Below are positions 54,541 to 64,000 of a DNA stretch of 64,000 nucleotides, piece by piece (the stretch's first letter is position 1; each line of letters opens with the position of its first letter). Origin of the DNA: Rhizobium subbaraonis (GTDB lineage Bacteria > Pseudomonadota > Alphaproteobacteria > Rhizobiales > Rhizobiaceae). The stretch is taken from assembly GCF_900220975.1 (NCBI RefSeq), contig NZ_OBQD01000006.1, positions 124,001 to 188,000 on the forward strand, read 5' to 3'. The notes beneath the pieces were generated by a model, which was not told where the DNA came from, made no database searches, and saw nothing but the letters and a program-made list of their open reading frames with translations. The position numbers were made by a program, and so were the translations under genes.

Positions 54541-55608
54541 ATGACCGCAAAGGCGAATGCACCGGATTGCCTCGCACGATCGGCCGCCGTCCTGGCGAAG
54601 ATCGCGCAACTGATGACGAAGCTGGAAATCCCGGCCATTCCACGCAACTATGCCTTGCTCCACGAGGCCTTGACGGGAAGCAACACCGCGCTGGGCCGCG
54701 AGATCACCGCGCTCGGCAAGGCGCCGGCGCAGGACGCGCTCGATGCGATCGGCGTGCGGAACGGCCTGCCGGAGCACAATTCGCTCGTGCTCGGACACAG
54801 CGCGACAGACCTGATGCGCACGATCGCGGCGCTCGCTGCAGAAGCAGAAGGCGAGCGTCAGAAGCGCGTCAACGCGCTCACGCAGATCAATCAGATGATC
54901 GGCCGGTTGAAGGCTGATCCGGTGATGGCGATGTCGGATTTCGCAAGCCAGGCAGGCCTTCTGCTGTCGGCCGTGGAGAGCATGGTCGGCAGCGAGACCG
55001 CGCACTGCCAGCGCCTAGACACGCTCGTCGCACGGCTCGAGAACGTAGCTGCCGGTGCCGCCGCGGCCGAGACCGCGCTCCTGCACGACCCGATCACCGG
55101 GCTGGCCAACCGGGCCGCCCTGATGAACCGGCTCGCCGCCGCCTACGACGCCGAGGAGAACGCCGGCGGTGCGCTGCTGCTGATGCGCGTGGACCGGCTG
55201 AAAAGCCTGTCTGACAGCCATTCCGCCGGCGCCAGCGAGGATGCGCTGAAGCAGATCGCCACCATCTTCCGCAAGTCGATCAAGAAGCTCGACTACGTCG
55301 CCCGCGTGGGCGGCGACGGCTTTGCCTTCCTGTTCGACAAGGTCGATCGCGACAGCGTCGTGTCCATCGCCGAACGAATCCGCCAGCGCCTCGAACTGGA
55401 AGTCTTCCGCATCTCAGGGCGCGACTACCTGCCGGGCACGCTTTCGCTCACCGTTGGCGCCGCGCTGACAGAGGACGCCCAAAATTCCGGCGAACTCTAC
55501 CGTCTCGCCATGCTGGCGCTGGAGGCCGCGAACGACAGCGGTACGTGCGTCTATTCGGTGGAACTGACCGAGCGAGCCGGCCGCGCCTACCGTCGCGACG
55601 TCGCCTGA
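54541..55608 (+). CDS. GGDEF-domain protein with degenerate active site
   Basis: A 355-residue soluble protein. The N-terminal 170 residues are helical with coiled-coil character and no recognised sensor. A GGDEF-like domain follows from about residue 183 (HDPITGLANRAALMNRL, the usual domain start). The active-site motif is GGDGF (257-261) instead of GG[DE]EF, and the first metal-binding Asp of the DxDxFK segment is replaced by Arg216 (MRVDRLKSLSD). The I-site position is KKLD rather than RxxD. It is therefore unlikely to make cyclic di-GMP; it may bind GTP or act through protein contacts. ATG 54541. Full length, with no frameshift. Confidence 0.83.
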   Translation: MTAKANAPDCLARSAAVLAKIAQLMTKLEIPAIPRNYALLHEALTGSNTALGREITALGKAPAQDALDAIGVRNGLPEHNSLVLGHSATDLMRTIAALAAEAEGERQKRVNALTQINQMIGRLKADPVMAMSDFASQAGLLLSAVESMVGSETAHCQRLDTLVARLENVAAGAAAAETALLHDPITGLANRAALMNRLAAAYDAEENAGGALLLMRVDRLKSLSDSHSAGASEDALKQIATIFRKSIKKLDYVARVGGDGFAFLFDKVDRDSVVSIAERIRQRLELEVFRISGRDYLPGTLSLTVGAALTEDAQNSGELYRLAMLALEAANDSGTCVYSVELTERAGRAYRRDVA

Positions 55609-55712
55609 AGCGGCGATCCTAGGTCGCACCGCCTGCCCGATGCCTGCGAGTGCCGGCATCGCGGGGCGCACCTCTTGCACTGCGGCGGGGTCGCACCCTA
55701 TAGACGCCAGTC

Positions 55713-57602
55713 ATGATCACGATTTCCGGCCTCTCTGCCCGCATCGCCGGGCGCCTGCTTCTCGACAACGCCTCCGTTTCGCTGCCTTCTGGCACCAAGG
55801 CGGGGCTCGTCGGCCGCAACGGCGCCGGCAAATCCACCCTCTTCCGCATCATCACCGGCGACTTTTCCTCCGAAGCCGGTTCGGTCTCGCTGCCGAAGAA
55901 TGCGCGCATCGGACAGGTGGCGCAGGAAGCGCCGGGCACGGACGAGCCGCTGATCGACATCGTCCTTGCCGCCGACAAGGAGCGCGCAGCTCTGCTGAAG
56001 GAAGCGGAGACTGCGACCGATCCCCACAGGATCGCCGAGATCCAGACGCGGCTTTCCGACATCGGCGCCCATTCCGCCCAGGCGCGGGCCGCGAGCATTC
56101 TCGCCGGCCTCGGCTTCGACCACGAGGCCCAGCAGCGCCCGGCAAAGAGTTTTTCCGGCGGCTGGCGGATGCGCGTGGCGCTCGCAGCCGTTCTCTTCTC
56201 CGAACCGGACCTGCTGCTCCTCGACGAGCCGACCAACTATCTCGACCTCGAGGGCACGCTGTGGCTGGAGGACTACGTGCGGCGCTACCCGCACACGGTC
56301 CTGATCATCAGCCACGACCGCGACCTGCTCAACACGGCCGTCAACGCGATCGTCCATCTCGACCAGAAGAAGCTGACCTTCTACCGCGGCGGCTACGACC
56401 AGTTCGAGCGGCAGAAGGCGGAAGCCGACGAATTGCAGATGAAGGCCAAGGCGAAGAACGAGGCCGCGCGAAAACACCTGCAGAGCTTCATCGACCGCTT
56501 CAAGGCCAAGGCGACCAAGGCCCGGCAGGCGCAGAGCCGCGTCAAGGCGCTGGAACGCATGGGGACGGTGGCGGCCGTGATCGAGGACCACGTGCAAGGC
56601 TTCACCTTTCCCGAGCCCGATAAGCAGCCCGCCTCCCCGATCATCGCCGTCAACGGCGGCGCCGTCGGCTATGAGCCGGGCAAGCCGATCCTGAAACGGA
56701 TGAACCTGCGCATCGACAACGACGATCGCATCGCCCTGCTCGGCTCGAACGGCAACGGCAAATCGACTTTCGCCAAGTTCATCTCCGGCAAGCTTGCAGC
56801 CGACAGCGGCGAGGTGAAGACCGCGCCGGGGCTGAAGGTCGGCTTCTTCGCCCAGCACCAGTTGGACGACCTCGTGCCGACCCAGAGCGCCGTCGAGCAC
56901 GTGCGCCGGCTGATGGCGGATGCGCCGGAGGCCAAGGTGCGGGCGCGCGTCGCCCAGATGGGGCTTGCGACCGAGAAGATGGACACGCCCGCCAAGGACC
57001 TGTCCGGCGGCGAGAAGGCGCGGCTTTTGATGGGGCTTGCCGCCTTCGACGCGCCGAACCTCCTGATCCTCGACGAGCCGACCAACCACCTCGATATCGA
57101 CAGCCGCCGGGCGCTGATCGAGGCGCTCAACGACTATCCCGGCGCCGTCATCCTGATCTCGCACGATCGCCACCTGATCGAGGCGACCGTCGACCGGCTG
57201 TGGCTGGTCAAGGATGGCACGGTGACAAGCTTCGAAGGCGACCTGGAGGAATACCGAACCCTGATCGTCGGCGGCGCGAAGCCGAAGGAAGACAAGTCGC
57301 GCCCCGTTCCCGGCGACGAGGGCCTCTCCAAGGCCGACCAGCGCAAGGCCAATGCCGACCGCCGCGCCTCTCTGGCGCCTCTGCGGAAGAAGATCAACGA
57401 AATCGAATCGTTGACGGGAAAGCTTGAGAAACAGATTCAGGCGCTCGACACCGAGCTGGCCGACCCCCAGCTTTACGAGAAGAACCCGGCCAAGGCTGCG
57501 CAGAAGGCGAAGGAGCGTTCGGATGCGGCCGCAAGGCTTGCCGCGGCCGAGGAGCAATGGCTGGAGCTGTCTTCGGAGTACGAAGAGGCGATGGCAGGCT
57601 AG
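55713..57602 (+). CDS. ABC-F family ATPase (Uup/EttA-like)
   Basis: A 629-residue soluble protein with two ABC ATPase domains and no membrane part, the ABC-F plan. Walker A sites are GRNGAGKST (about 29-37) and GSNGNGKST (about 345-353). Signature motifs are KSFSGGWRMR and LSGGEKARLL, and Walker B regions DLLLLDEPTNYLDL and LLILDEPTNHLD. The inter-domain P-site linker is rich in Lys/Arg (about 235-300). The C-terminal 90 residues form a charged coiled coil (LRKKINEIESLTGKLEKQIQ), as in Uup. ABC-F proteins act on the ribosomal E-site or in DNA transactions. ATG 55713. Confidence 0.93.
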   Translation: MITISGLSARIAGRLLLDNASVSLPSGTKAGLVGRNGAGKSTLFRIITGDFSSEAGSVSLPKNARIGQVAQEAPGTDEPLIDIVLAADKERAALLKEAETATDPHRIAEIQTRLSDIGAHSAQARAASILAGLGFDHEAQQRPAKSFSGGWRMRVALAAVLFSEPDLLLLDEPTNYLDLEGTLWLEDYVRRYPHTVLIISHDRDLLNTAVNAIVHLDQKKLTFYRGGYDQFERQKAEADELQMKAKAKNEAARKHLQSFIDRFKAKATKARQAQSRVKALERMGTVAAVIEDHVQGFTFPEPDKQPASPIIAVNGGAVGYEPGKPILKRMNLRIDNDDRIALLGSNGNGKSTFAKFISGKLAADSGEVKTAPGLKVGFFAQHQLDDLVPTQSAVEHVRRLMADAPEAKVRARVAQMGLATEKMDTPAKDLSGGEKARLLMGLAAFDAPNLLILDEPTNHLDIDSRRALIEALNDYPGAVILISHDRHLIEATVDRLWLVKDGTVTSFEGDLEEYRTLIVGGAKPKEDKSRPVPGDEGLSKADQRKANADRRASLAPLRKKINEIESLTGKLEKQIQALDTELADPQLYEKNPAKAAQKAKERSDAAARLAAAEEQWLELSSEYEEAMAG

Positions 57603-59132
<1,530 letters not shown>

Positions 59133-59160
59133 GGCCGGACATTGATCGTCTTGCGATGCG

Positions 59161-59190
59161 ACCCGGGGCAGTGCCCCGGGTTTTTCTTTG
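59161..59190 (+). terminator. Rho-independent terminator of the TRAP binding-protein gene
   Basis: ACCCGGGGC-AGT-GCCCCGGGT is a perfect 9-bp stem followed by TTTTCTTTG. Confidence 0.92.
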
Positions 59191-59275
59191 CACGCTGGGC
59201 AGTCTTGCCCTTCAGGCCCTCACGCGGCGACAAGCTGCCGTCGCGGAGAGCGGCCGGCTCATCGACAAGGCCTGC

Positions 59276-59306
59276 CAAACGCAAACGGGCCGGCTTTCGC
59301 CGGCCC
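59276..59306 (-). terminator. Terminator of the dctQM operon
   Basis: GGGCCGGC-GAAA-GCCGGCCC on the minus strand, 22 bases past the dctM stop, followed by GTTTGCGTTTG, a moderately T-rich tail. Confidence 0.75.
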
Positions 59307-59327
59307 GCGGATCCGCAGCCCCTGTAA

Positions 59328-61142
59328 TCAGTTGAAGGACGGGGGCTGGCTCAAGTCGTTTGCAGGAGCCGCCGGCGCCGGCTGTCCGCCAGCGCCCCCA
59401 TTGGTGCCGCCATTCTGGCCGCCGTCGGGTGCGGCCGGCGGTTGTTCGAGCGGATTGCCGCCCGGCAGTTGCAGCCCGCCCGGCAGGCCGAGGCCGCCGC
59501 CATTGTCGGGCAGACCGAGCCCCTGCCCACCGAAGCCCGGCACATCGATCGTAATCGTCGAGGGATCGACTGTGGACGCATCGCCCTTGTAGTGCATGAC
59601 CATCTGCGGGAGCATGATCGTCAGCGCGACCATCACGAGTTGGATGCAGACGAACGGCACGGCACCCCAATAGATCTGCCCGGTCGTCACCGGCGCGATC
59701 TTCTTGCCGGTGATCTTGTCGATATACGGCACCTTGGCCGCCACCGAGCGCAGGAAGAACAGGGCAAAGCCGAACGGCGGATGCATGAAGCTCGTCTGCA
59801 TGTTGATGCCCAGCAGCACGCCGAACCAGATCAGGTCGATCCCCAGCTTGTCGGCCGCCGGTGCCAGAAGCGGCACGATGATGAAGGCGAGTTCGAAGAA
59901 ATCGAGGAAGAACGCCAGGAAGAACACCAGGATGTTCACGGCGATCAGGAAGCCGGTTTCCCCGCCCGGCAGAGAGACGAGCAGGTGCTCGACCCAGAGA
60001 TGGCCGTTGACGCCGTAGAAGGTGAGCGAAAAGACGCGCGCGCCGATCAGGATGAACAGCACGAAGGACGACAGCCGCGTGGTGGCGGCCAGCGCCTGGC
60101 GGATCACGTCGAGGTTCAGCCGCCCTTTCGCCGCCGCCAGGATCAGGGCGCCGACGGCACCCATCGCACCGCCTTCGGTCGGCGTCGCGATGCCGAGGAA
60201 AATGGTGCCGAGCACGAGGAAGATCAGCGCCAGCGGCGGGATCAGCACGATGATGACCTGCTGTGCCAGTCGCGACATCGCGTTGACCTTCAGGCCCTTG
60301 TCGAGCAGCGCGACGATGTAGATGAACAGCACGCCGACCGTGCCGCCGAGAATATCCGCATTCTCGCCATGTGTCGGATAGAGAAAGACATGCGCGCCAT
60401 AGGCGATCGCAGCCGCCACCACGAGCGCGACCGCAAGCGAGGTGACGCCCGAACCCAGCGAACGCGCCTCCAGCGGCAAAGCGGGCATCGAGTCGGGCCG
60501 GATGATCGACATCAGCATGATGTAGCCGGTGTAGAGGCCTGTCAGGACGAGACCGGGGATCAGTGCGCCGGCATACATGTCGCCGACGGAGCGGCCGAGC
60601 TGGTCGGCCAGAACGATCAGCACGAGCGACGGCGGGATGATCTGGGCCAGCGTGCCGGAAGCCGCAATGACGCCGGAGGCGACGCGCCGGTCATAGCCAT
60701 AGCGCAGCATGATCGGCAGCGAGATCAGGCCCATGGCGATGACCGAGGCGGCGACGACGCCGGTGGTGGCCGCCAGCAGCGCGCCGACGAAGATCACCGC
60801 ATAGGCCAGGCCGCCGCGGATCGGGCCGAAGAGCTGGCCGATCGTGTCGAGCAGGTCCTCGGCCATGCCGGATTTCTCCAGAACGATGCCCATGAAGGTG
60901 AAGAACGGGATCGCCAGCAGCGTCTCGTTCGACATCACCCCCCAGAACCGGTCCGGCAGCGCGTTCAGCAACGGCCAGGAGAGATTGATCGAATCCGACA
61001 GCGGCGCGAGCTCGACGCCGATGATGAAGAAGAGCAGGCCGTTTGCCGCGAGCGAGAACGCCACCGGGTATCCCAGGAGCAGGAACACCACGAGTGAGAC
61101 GAACATGATCGGCGCGAGGTTGTCCGCAATGAACTCGATCAT
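59328..61142 (-). CDS. dctM: TRAP transporter large membrane subunit with Pro/Gly-rich C-terminal tail
   Basis: A 604-residue membrane protein, the ion-coupled transport channel of a TRAP transporter. It has about 12-14 hydrophobic segments, with DctM landmarks such as ETLLAIPFFTFMGIVLEKSG, ASGTLAQIIPPSLVLIVLAD, LGTIFLGIATPTEGGAMGAV and NMQTSFMHPPFGFALFFLRS. The last 75 residues are unusual: a disordered tail of Gly, Pro, Asn and Gln (VPGFGGQGLGLPDNGGGLGL and onward) not part of the standard family. Larger size than classic DctM fits the group that pairs with TakP-like proteins. ATG 61142 overlaps the dctQ stop (ATGA). Confidence 0.93.
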   Translation of the reverse strand: MIEFIADNLAPIMFVSLVVFLLLGYPVAFSLAANGLLFFIIGVELAPLSDSINLSWPLLNALPDRFWGVMSNETLLAIPFFTFMGIVLEKSGMAEDLLDTIGQLFGPIRGGLAYAVIFVGALLAATTGVVAASVIAMGLISLPIMLRYGYDRRVASGVIAASGTLAQIIPPSLVLIVLADQLGRSVGDMYAGALIPGLVLTGLYTGYIMLMSIIRPDSMPALPLEARSLGSGVTSLAVALVVAAAIAYGAHVFLYPTHGENADILGGTVGVLFIYIVALLDKGLKVNAMSRLAQQVIIVLIPPLALIFLVLGTIFLGIATPTEGGAMGAVGALILAAAKGRLNLDVIRQALAATTRLSSFVLFILIGARVFSLTFYGVNGHLWVEHLLVSLPGGETGFLIAVNILVFFLAFFLDFFELAFIIVPLLAPAADKLGIDLIWFGVLLGINMQTSFMHPPFGFALFFLRSVAAKVPYIDKITGKKIAPVTTGQIYWGAVPFVCIQLVMVALTIMLPQMVMHYKGDASTVDPSTITIDVPGFGGQGLGLPDNGGGLGLPGGLQLPGGNPLEQPPAAPDGGQNGGTNGGAGGQPAPAAPANDLSQPPSFN

Positions 61143-61714
61143 GCGCGCCCCTCCTCGGAACCGGTCTCTTCCAGAGCCTGATGGACCGGCTCATAGGGTG
61201 CCGGATCGTCCATGTCTCCGCGGATGATCGCCACCTTCTTGATGATCTCGGAAATGCCCTGCGCGCCGAGGAGCAGGAAGCCGGCCAGCAAAATCGCCTT
61301 GGCCGGCCAGAGAATCAGGCCGCCGGCGCTGGAAGAGCCCTCGCCCGAGCGGTAGGACATGCTGACATAGGGGATGAAGTAATAGATCATCAGCAGAACG
61401 AACGGCATCAGGAAGAAGCAGTGGCCGAACAGGTCGATGAAGTGCTGTGTCCGGCGCGAGAACTTGCCGTAGACGATGTCGATGCGGATGTGTTCGTTCT
61501 GCGCCAGCGTATAGGCGGCGGCCAGCATGAAGGCGCCGCCGAACAGATACCACTGCGCTTCGAGCCATGCGTTGGAGGAGATGTTGAACACCTTCCGCAC
61601 CACCGCATTGCCGGCACTTACGAGCACCGCGACGAGAATCAGCCAGGACACCGCCTTGCCGATCTTTTCGGTAACAAAATCAATAATTCGGCTCAGGCCG
61701 AGCAGCGCTCCCAT
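61139..61714 (-). CDS. dctQ: TRAP transporter small membrane subunit
   Basis: A 191-residue four-helix membrane protein. DctQ features are VVRKVFNISSNAWLEAQWYL (the conserved E-x-x-W/Y region), FMLAAAYTLAQNEHIRIDIV with the characteristic HIRID, and the C-terminal acidic tail. ATG 61714 has GGGGAGGAATGCG as ribosome-binding site. It forms the membrane complex with DctM and is coupled to it by the four-base overlap; its presumed binding protein is encoded convergently downstream. Confidence 0.93.
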   Translation of the reverse strand: MGALLGLSRIIDFVTEKIGKAVSWLILVAVLVSAGNAVVRKVFNISSNAWLEAQWYLFGGAFMLAAAYTLAQNEHIRIDIVYGKFSRRTQHFIDLFGHCFFLMPFVLLMIYYFIPYVSMSYRSGEGSSSAGGLILWPAKAILLAGFLLLGAQGISEIIKKVAIIRGDMDDPAPYEPVHQALEETGSEEGRA

Positions 61715-61959
61715 CGCATTCCTCCCCGCAAGGCTTTGTTGCTCTCTTGTTTGCCATGCACAGTCAGAGTGCCCATTTCAAGCCGGGTTTCAAGCGCAAA
61801 GCCCGGTTTTCCCGGTCCGAGGGCGACCATTAGACGAAAGGCGAATGGGCCCGCGACAGGATTGCACAAGAGATAGGCACAGTGAGAAAAGACTGTCTTG
61901 CCGCCGCCACGCATTCTGCTAAAACACCCTCAATTATCATACAAATCGAGCGAAGCACC

Positions 61960-62886
61960 ATGTCCCCGATCCATCTCGCCATCGTCGGCGTCGGCAAGAT
62001 CGCCCGCGATCAGCACCTCCCTTCGATCGCAAAGAACCCCGACTTCCAGCTCGTCGCGGCCGCCAGCCGTCACGGTTCGGTCGATGGCATCGACAACTTC
62101 ACCTCCATCGATGAAATGCTGGAAAAGGTGCCGGGTATCGAGGCCGTGTCGCTCTGCATGCCGCCGCAGCATCGGTACGACGCGGCGTACAAGGCGCTCA
62201 ACGCCGGCAAGCACGTCTTCATGGAGAAGCCGCCGGGGGCGACGCTGAGCGAGGTTGAGGACCTGCAGGCGCTGGCAGACCGCAAGGGACTGTCGCTCTT
62301 TGCCAGCTGGCATTCGCGCTATGCTCCGGCCGTCGAAGCGACCAAGGCCTTCCTTGCCTCCACGACGATCCGCTCGATGAAGGTGATCTGGAAGGAGGAC
62401 GTCCGTCATTGGCATCCGAACCAGGAATGGATCTGGCAGGCCGGCGGGCTCGGCGTCTTCGATCCCGGCATCAACGCATTGTCGATCGTCACCCACATCC
62501 TGCCGAAGCCGGTGTTCATCACGAGGGCAACTCTCGAGTTTCCTGAAAACCGCGACGCCCCGATCGCAGCCGACATCACCTTCACCGATGCCGACGGCCT
62601 CGACCTTTCCGCCGAATTCGACTGGCGCCAGACCGGCAAGCAGAGCTGGGACATCGTCGCCGACACCGAGGCCGGCCAGATGGTTCTCTCCGAAGGCGGC
62701 GCGAAGCTCTCGATCGACGGCGTGCTGAAGCACGAGGAGCCGGAGCAGGAATATCCGATGCTCTACAAGCGCTTCGCCGAGATCGTCAAAGCCGGAAAGT
62801 CGGATGTCGACCTTGCCCCGCTGCGCCACGTCGCCGACGCCTTCATGCTGGGACGACGCAAGTTCGTGGACGCGTTCCACGACTGA
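61960..62886 (+). CDS. NAD(P)-dependent aldose 1-dehydrogenase (L-arabinose/D-galactose), Gfo/Idh/MocA family
   Basis: Oxidises an aldose at C1 to the lactone, the first step of the non-phosphorylating sugar pathway; 308 residues. The Rossmann motif IVGVGKIARDQHLPSIA and the catalytic EKPPGATLSEVE lysine region are clear, followed by FASWHSRYAPAVEATKAF, WKEDVRHWHPNQEWIWQAGG and LGVFDPGINALSIVTHILPK. These match, from memory, the L-arabinose 1-dehydrogenase of Azospirillum and the D-galactose dehydrogenases of rhizobia very closely; which sugar is preferred cannot be told. ATG 61960. No downstream lactonase or dehydratase gene is in the window. Confidence 0.9.
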   Translation: MSPIHLAIVGVGKIARDQHLPSIAKNPDFQLVAAASRHGSVDGIDNFTSIDEMLEKVPGIEAVSLCMPPQHRYDAAYKALNAGKHVFMEKPPGATLSEVEDLQALADRKGLSLFASWHSRYAPAVEATKAFLASTTIRSMKVIWKEDVRHWHPNQEWIWQAGGLGVFDPGINALSIVTHILPKPVFITRATLEFPENRDAPIAADITFTDADGLDLSAEFDWRQTGKQSWDIVADTEAGQMVLSEGGAKLSIDGVLKHEEPEQEYPMLYKRFAEIVKAGKSDVDLAPLRHVADAFMLGRRKFVDAFHD

Positions 62887-62893
62887 GGTGGTT

Positions 62894-64000
62894 TCATTCC
62901 GGGCCAGGCAAGGTGGATAGGGCGCGGCTCGCGCCCTTCGCGGATACGTCCTTCATGACGTCCGCGAGGATCCTGTAGATGCGGGGATCGAGCGTGTGGG
63001 CCACGTTGAATCGGAAGAAGCTGCCAGCACCGTGCGACACGCTGAACACATTTCCCGGCGCAAGCACGATGCCTTGCTCACGCGCGGATTGCGCGATCTG
63101 CGTTGAGTCCAGCCCCTCCGGCAAACGGCACCATAGGTTGAACCCGCCCCGCGGCATGAGCCAGGGTTCCATCCCCAGCCCGTGCAATCGGGCCGCCACC
63201 TCCCGGCGCGCCCTCACCAGTCTCTGCCGCACCTCGTCCATGTGCTTTCGATAACCCCCACCCGCCAACACATGCGCAATCAGTTCGGCAGCGACCGGGC
63301 TCGGACCTCCGAAGTTCGTCGCGACCTGCAGGTCCACCAGCCCCTCGATCCAGTCGGCCCGCGCGGCGACGTATCCGCAACGCACGGATGCCGACAGCGT
63401 CTTCGAGAAGCTGCCGATCCGGATCACGCGATCAAGGCCATCGAGCGTGGCAAGGCGCGTGGACGGTGACGGCTCGAAATCGGCGAAAATGTCGTCCTCG
63501 ACGATGATCAGATCATGCTGGACTGCCAGTTTCAGCAGACGGTGCGCAGACTGGGGGGACAGCGTCGCACCGGTCGGATTGTGGAGCGCCGAATTGGTGA
63601 TGTAGATGCGTGGACGTTCGGCGTTCAACAGGGCCTCGAAGGCCTGCACATCGGGACCGGACGGCGTGTAGGGCACGCCCATGATCTTGACCTGATGCGC
63701 CCCGAGCAACGCCCGGAAATTGAAGTAGCAGGGATCGTCGATCAGGACGGTGTCGCCCGGGCGCAGCACGAAACGGCATACCAGGTCGAGCGCCTGCGTG
63801 CCGCTGCCGGCCAAAATCAGCTGTGCCGGCTGCGCTTCCATACCCTCTTCCGCCAGACGGTTCAGAAGAATGCGGCGCAGCGCCGGGGAGCCGCGCGTGC
63901 TGCCGTAATAGGCGAGCGTCTCGTCGGCGCCGCGCGCCAGCGCCCGCATGGCGCGCCGGAGCGCCTCGTTCGGCATCCAGTCCGCCGGAAGCCAGCCGCA
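62894..64000 (-). CDS. PLP-dependent aminotransferase/MocR-type protein, 5' end beyond right edge
   Basis: At least 368 residues are visible, open through base 64000, so the N-terminus is missing. The visible part is a fold-type I aminotransferase: LAYYGSTRGSPALRRILLNR, AGSGTQALDLVCRFVLRPGD, IDDPCYFNFRALLGA, SALHNPTGATLSPQ, IIVEDDIFADFEPSPS and the PLP lysine in IGSFSKTLSASVRCGYV. The segment before the first Met at 63976 (CGWLPADW) fits the start of the aminotransferase core in MocR regulators, whose GntR DNA-binding domain would lie beyond the edge. It is more likely a MocR regulator than an enzyme. The gene ends 7 bases from the convergent sugar dehydrogenase. Confidence 0.85.
   Translation of the reverse strand, partial: CGWLPADWMPNEALRRAMRALARGADETLAYYGSTRGSPALRRILLNRLAEEGMEAQPAQLILAGSGTQALDLVCRFVLRPGDTVLIDDPCYFNFRALLGAHQVKIMGVPYTPSGPDVQAFEALLNAERPRIYITNSALHNPTGATLSPQSAHRLLKLAVQHDLIIVEDDIFADFEPSPSTRLATLDGLDRVIRIGSFSKTLSASVRCGYVAARADWIEGLVDLQVATNFGGPSPVAAELIAHVLAGGGYRKHMDEVRQRLVRARREVAARLHGLGMEPWLMPRGGFNLWCRLPEGLDSTQIAQSAREQGIVLAPGNVFSVSHGAGSFFRFNVAHTLDPRIYRILADVMKDVSAKGASRALSTLPGPE

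Overview
The window is GC-rich and densely coded, and it reads as chromosome from a member of the Rhizobiaceae (Sinorhizobium/Ensifer/Rhizobium-like alphaproteobacteria). The support is gene content and order typical of that group: an L,D-transpeptidase next to an LdtR-type MarR regulator, a metal-site variant of hemB with Asp/His instead of the Cys cluster, the aspartate/glutamate leucyltransferase bpt, a small DnaA-like HdaA beside ppk and ppx, an SDR-uvrC-pgsA-moaD-moaE cluster, and rhizobial-style intergenic palindromes. I see no rRNA, tRNA, CRISPR array, insertion sequence or phage genes. Nearly everything is housekeeping or general accessory metabolism.

Layout. 1-10.3 kb: ldtP (cut by the left edge) and ldtR, a small membrane protein, hemB, an RDD protein, bpt plus a DMT exporter, parC, and a secreted protein of unknown function. 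10.3-16.6 kb (minus strand): a SulP anion transporter behind a structured leader, a chemoreceptor, and aspS with a FUSC-like membrane protein. 16.9-23.4 kb (plus): a 31-residue membrane microprotein, an MFS transporter, a Tat-exported multicopper oxidase, RNase D, a dual-specificity-type phosphatase and a secreted phytase-like esterase. 23.4-29.7 kb (minus): an AI-2E/PerM transporter-hdaA-ppk-ppx-membrane protein operon that joins replication control to polyphosphate turnover, divergent from purMN. 31.7-38.6 kb: a PAS-GGDEF cyclase, a Nudix hydrolase overlapping a molybdopterin oxidoreductase, rlmJ, a small secreted protein, an RNase T2 lipoprotein and a GST.

38.6-47.6 kb: a palindromic repeat island, an outer-membrane beta-barrel protein, then the SDR-uvrC / pgsA-moaD-moaE cluster, which is interrupted by a 1036-residue RTX protein on the opposite strand. 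47.6-53.9 kb: an orphan LivH-type permease divergent from a CGNR zinc-finger regulator with a perfect palindrome between them, a lipoprotein, a MocR regulator divergent from a pyridoxamine-oxidase-like protein, ndk, a GST and a DinB protein. 54-64 kb: a small unknown protein, a GGDEF protein with a ruined active site, an ABC-F ATPase, a TakP-like TRAP binding protein convergent with its likely dctQM membrane genes, an aldose 1-dehydrogenase, and a second MocR-type protein cut by the right edge.

No large undescribed system stands out. The most interesting items are the RTX insertion with an eight-repeat N-terminal region, the structured leader of the sulP gene, the CGNR operator with its orphan permease, the degenerate GGDEF protein, and the 31-residue microprotein. 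Gene identities rest on motif reading and memory of protein families; no database search was possible.
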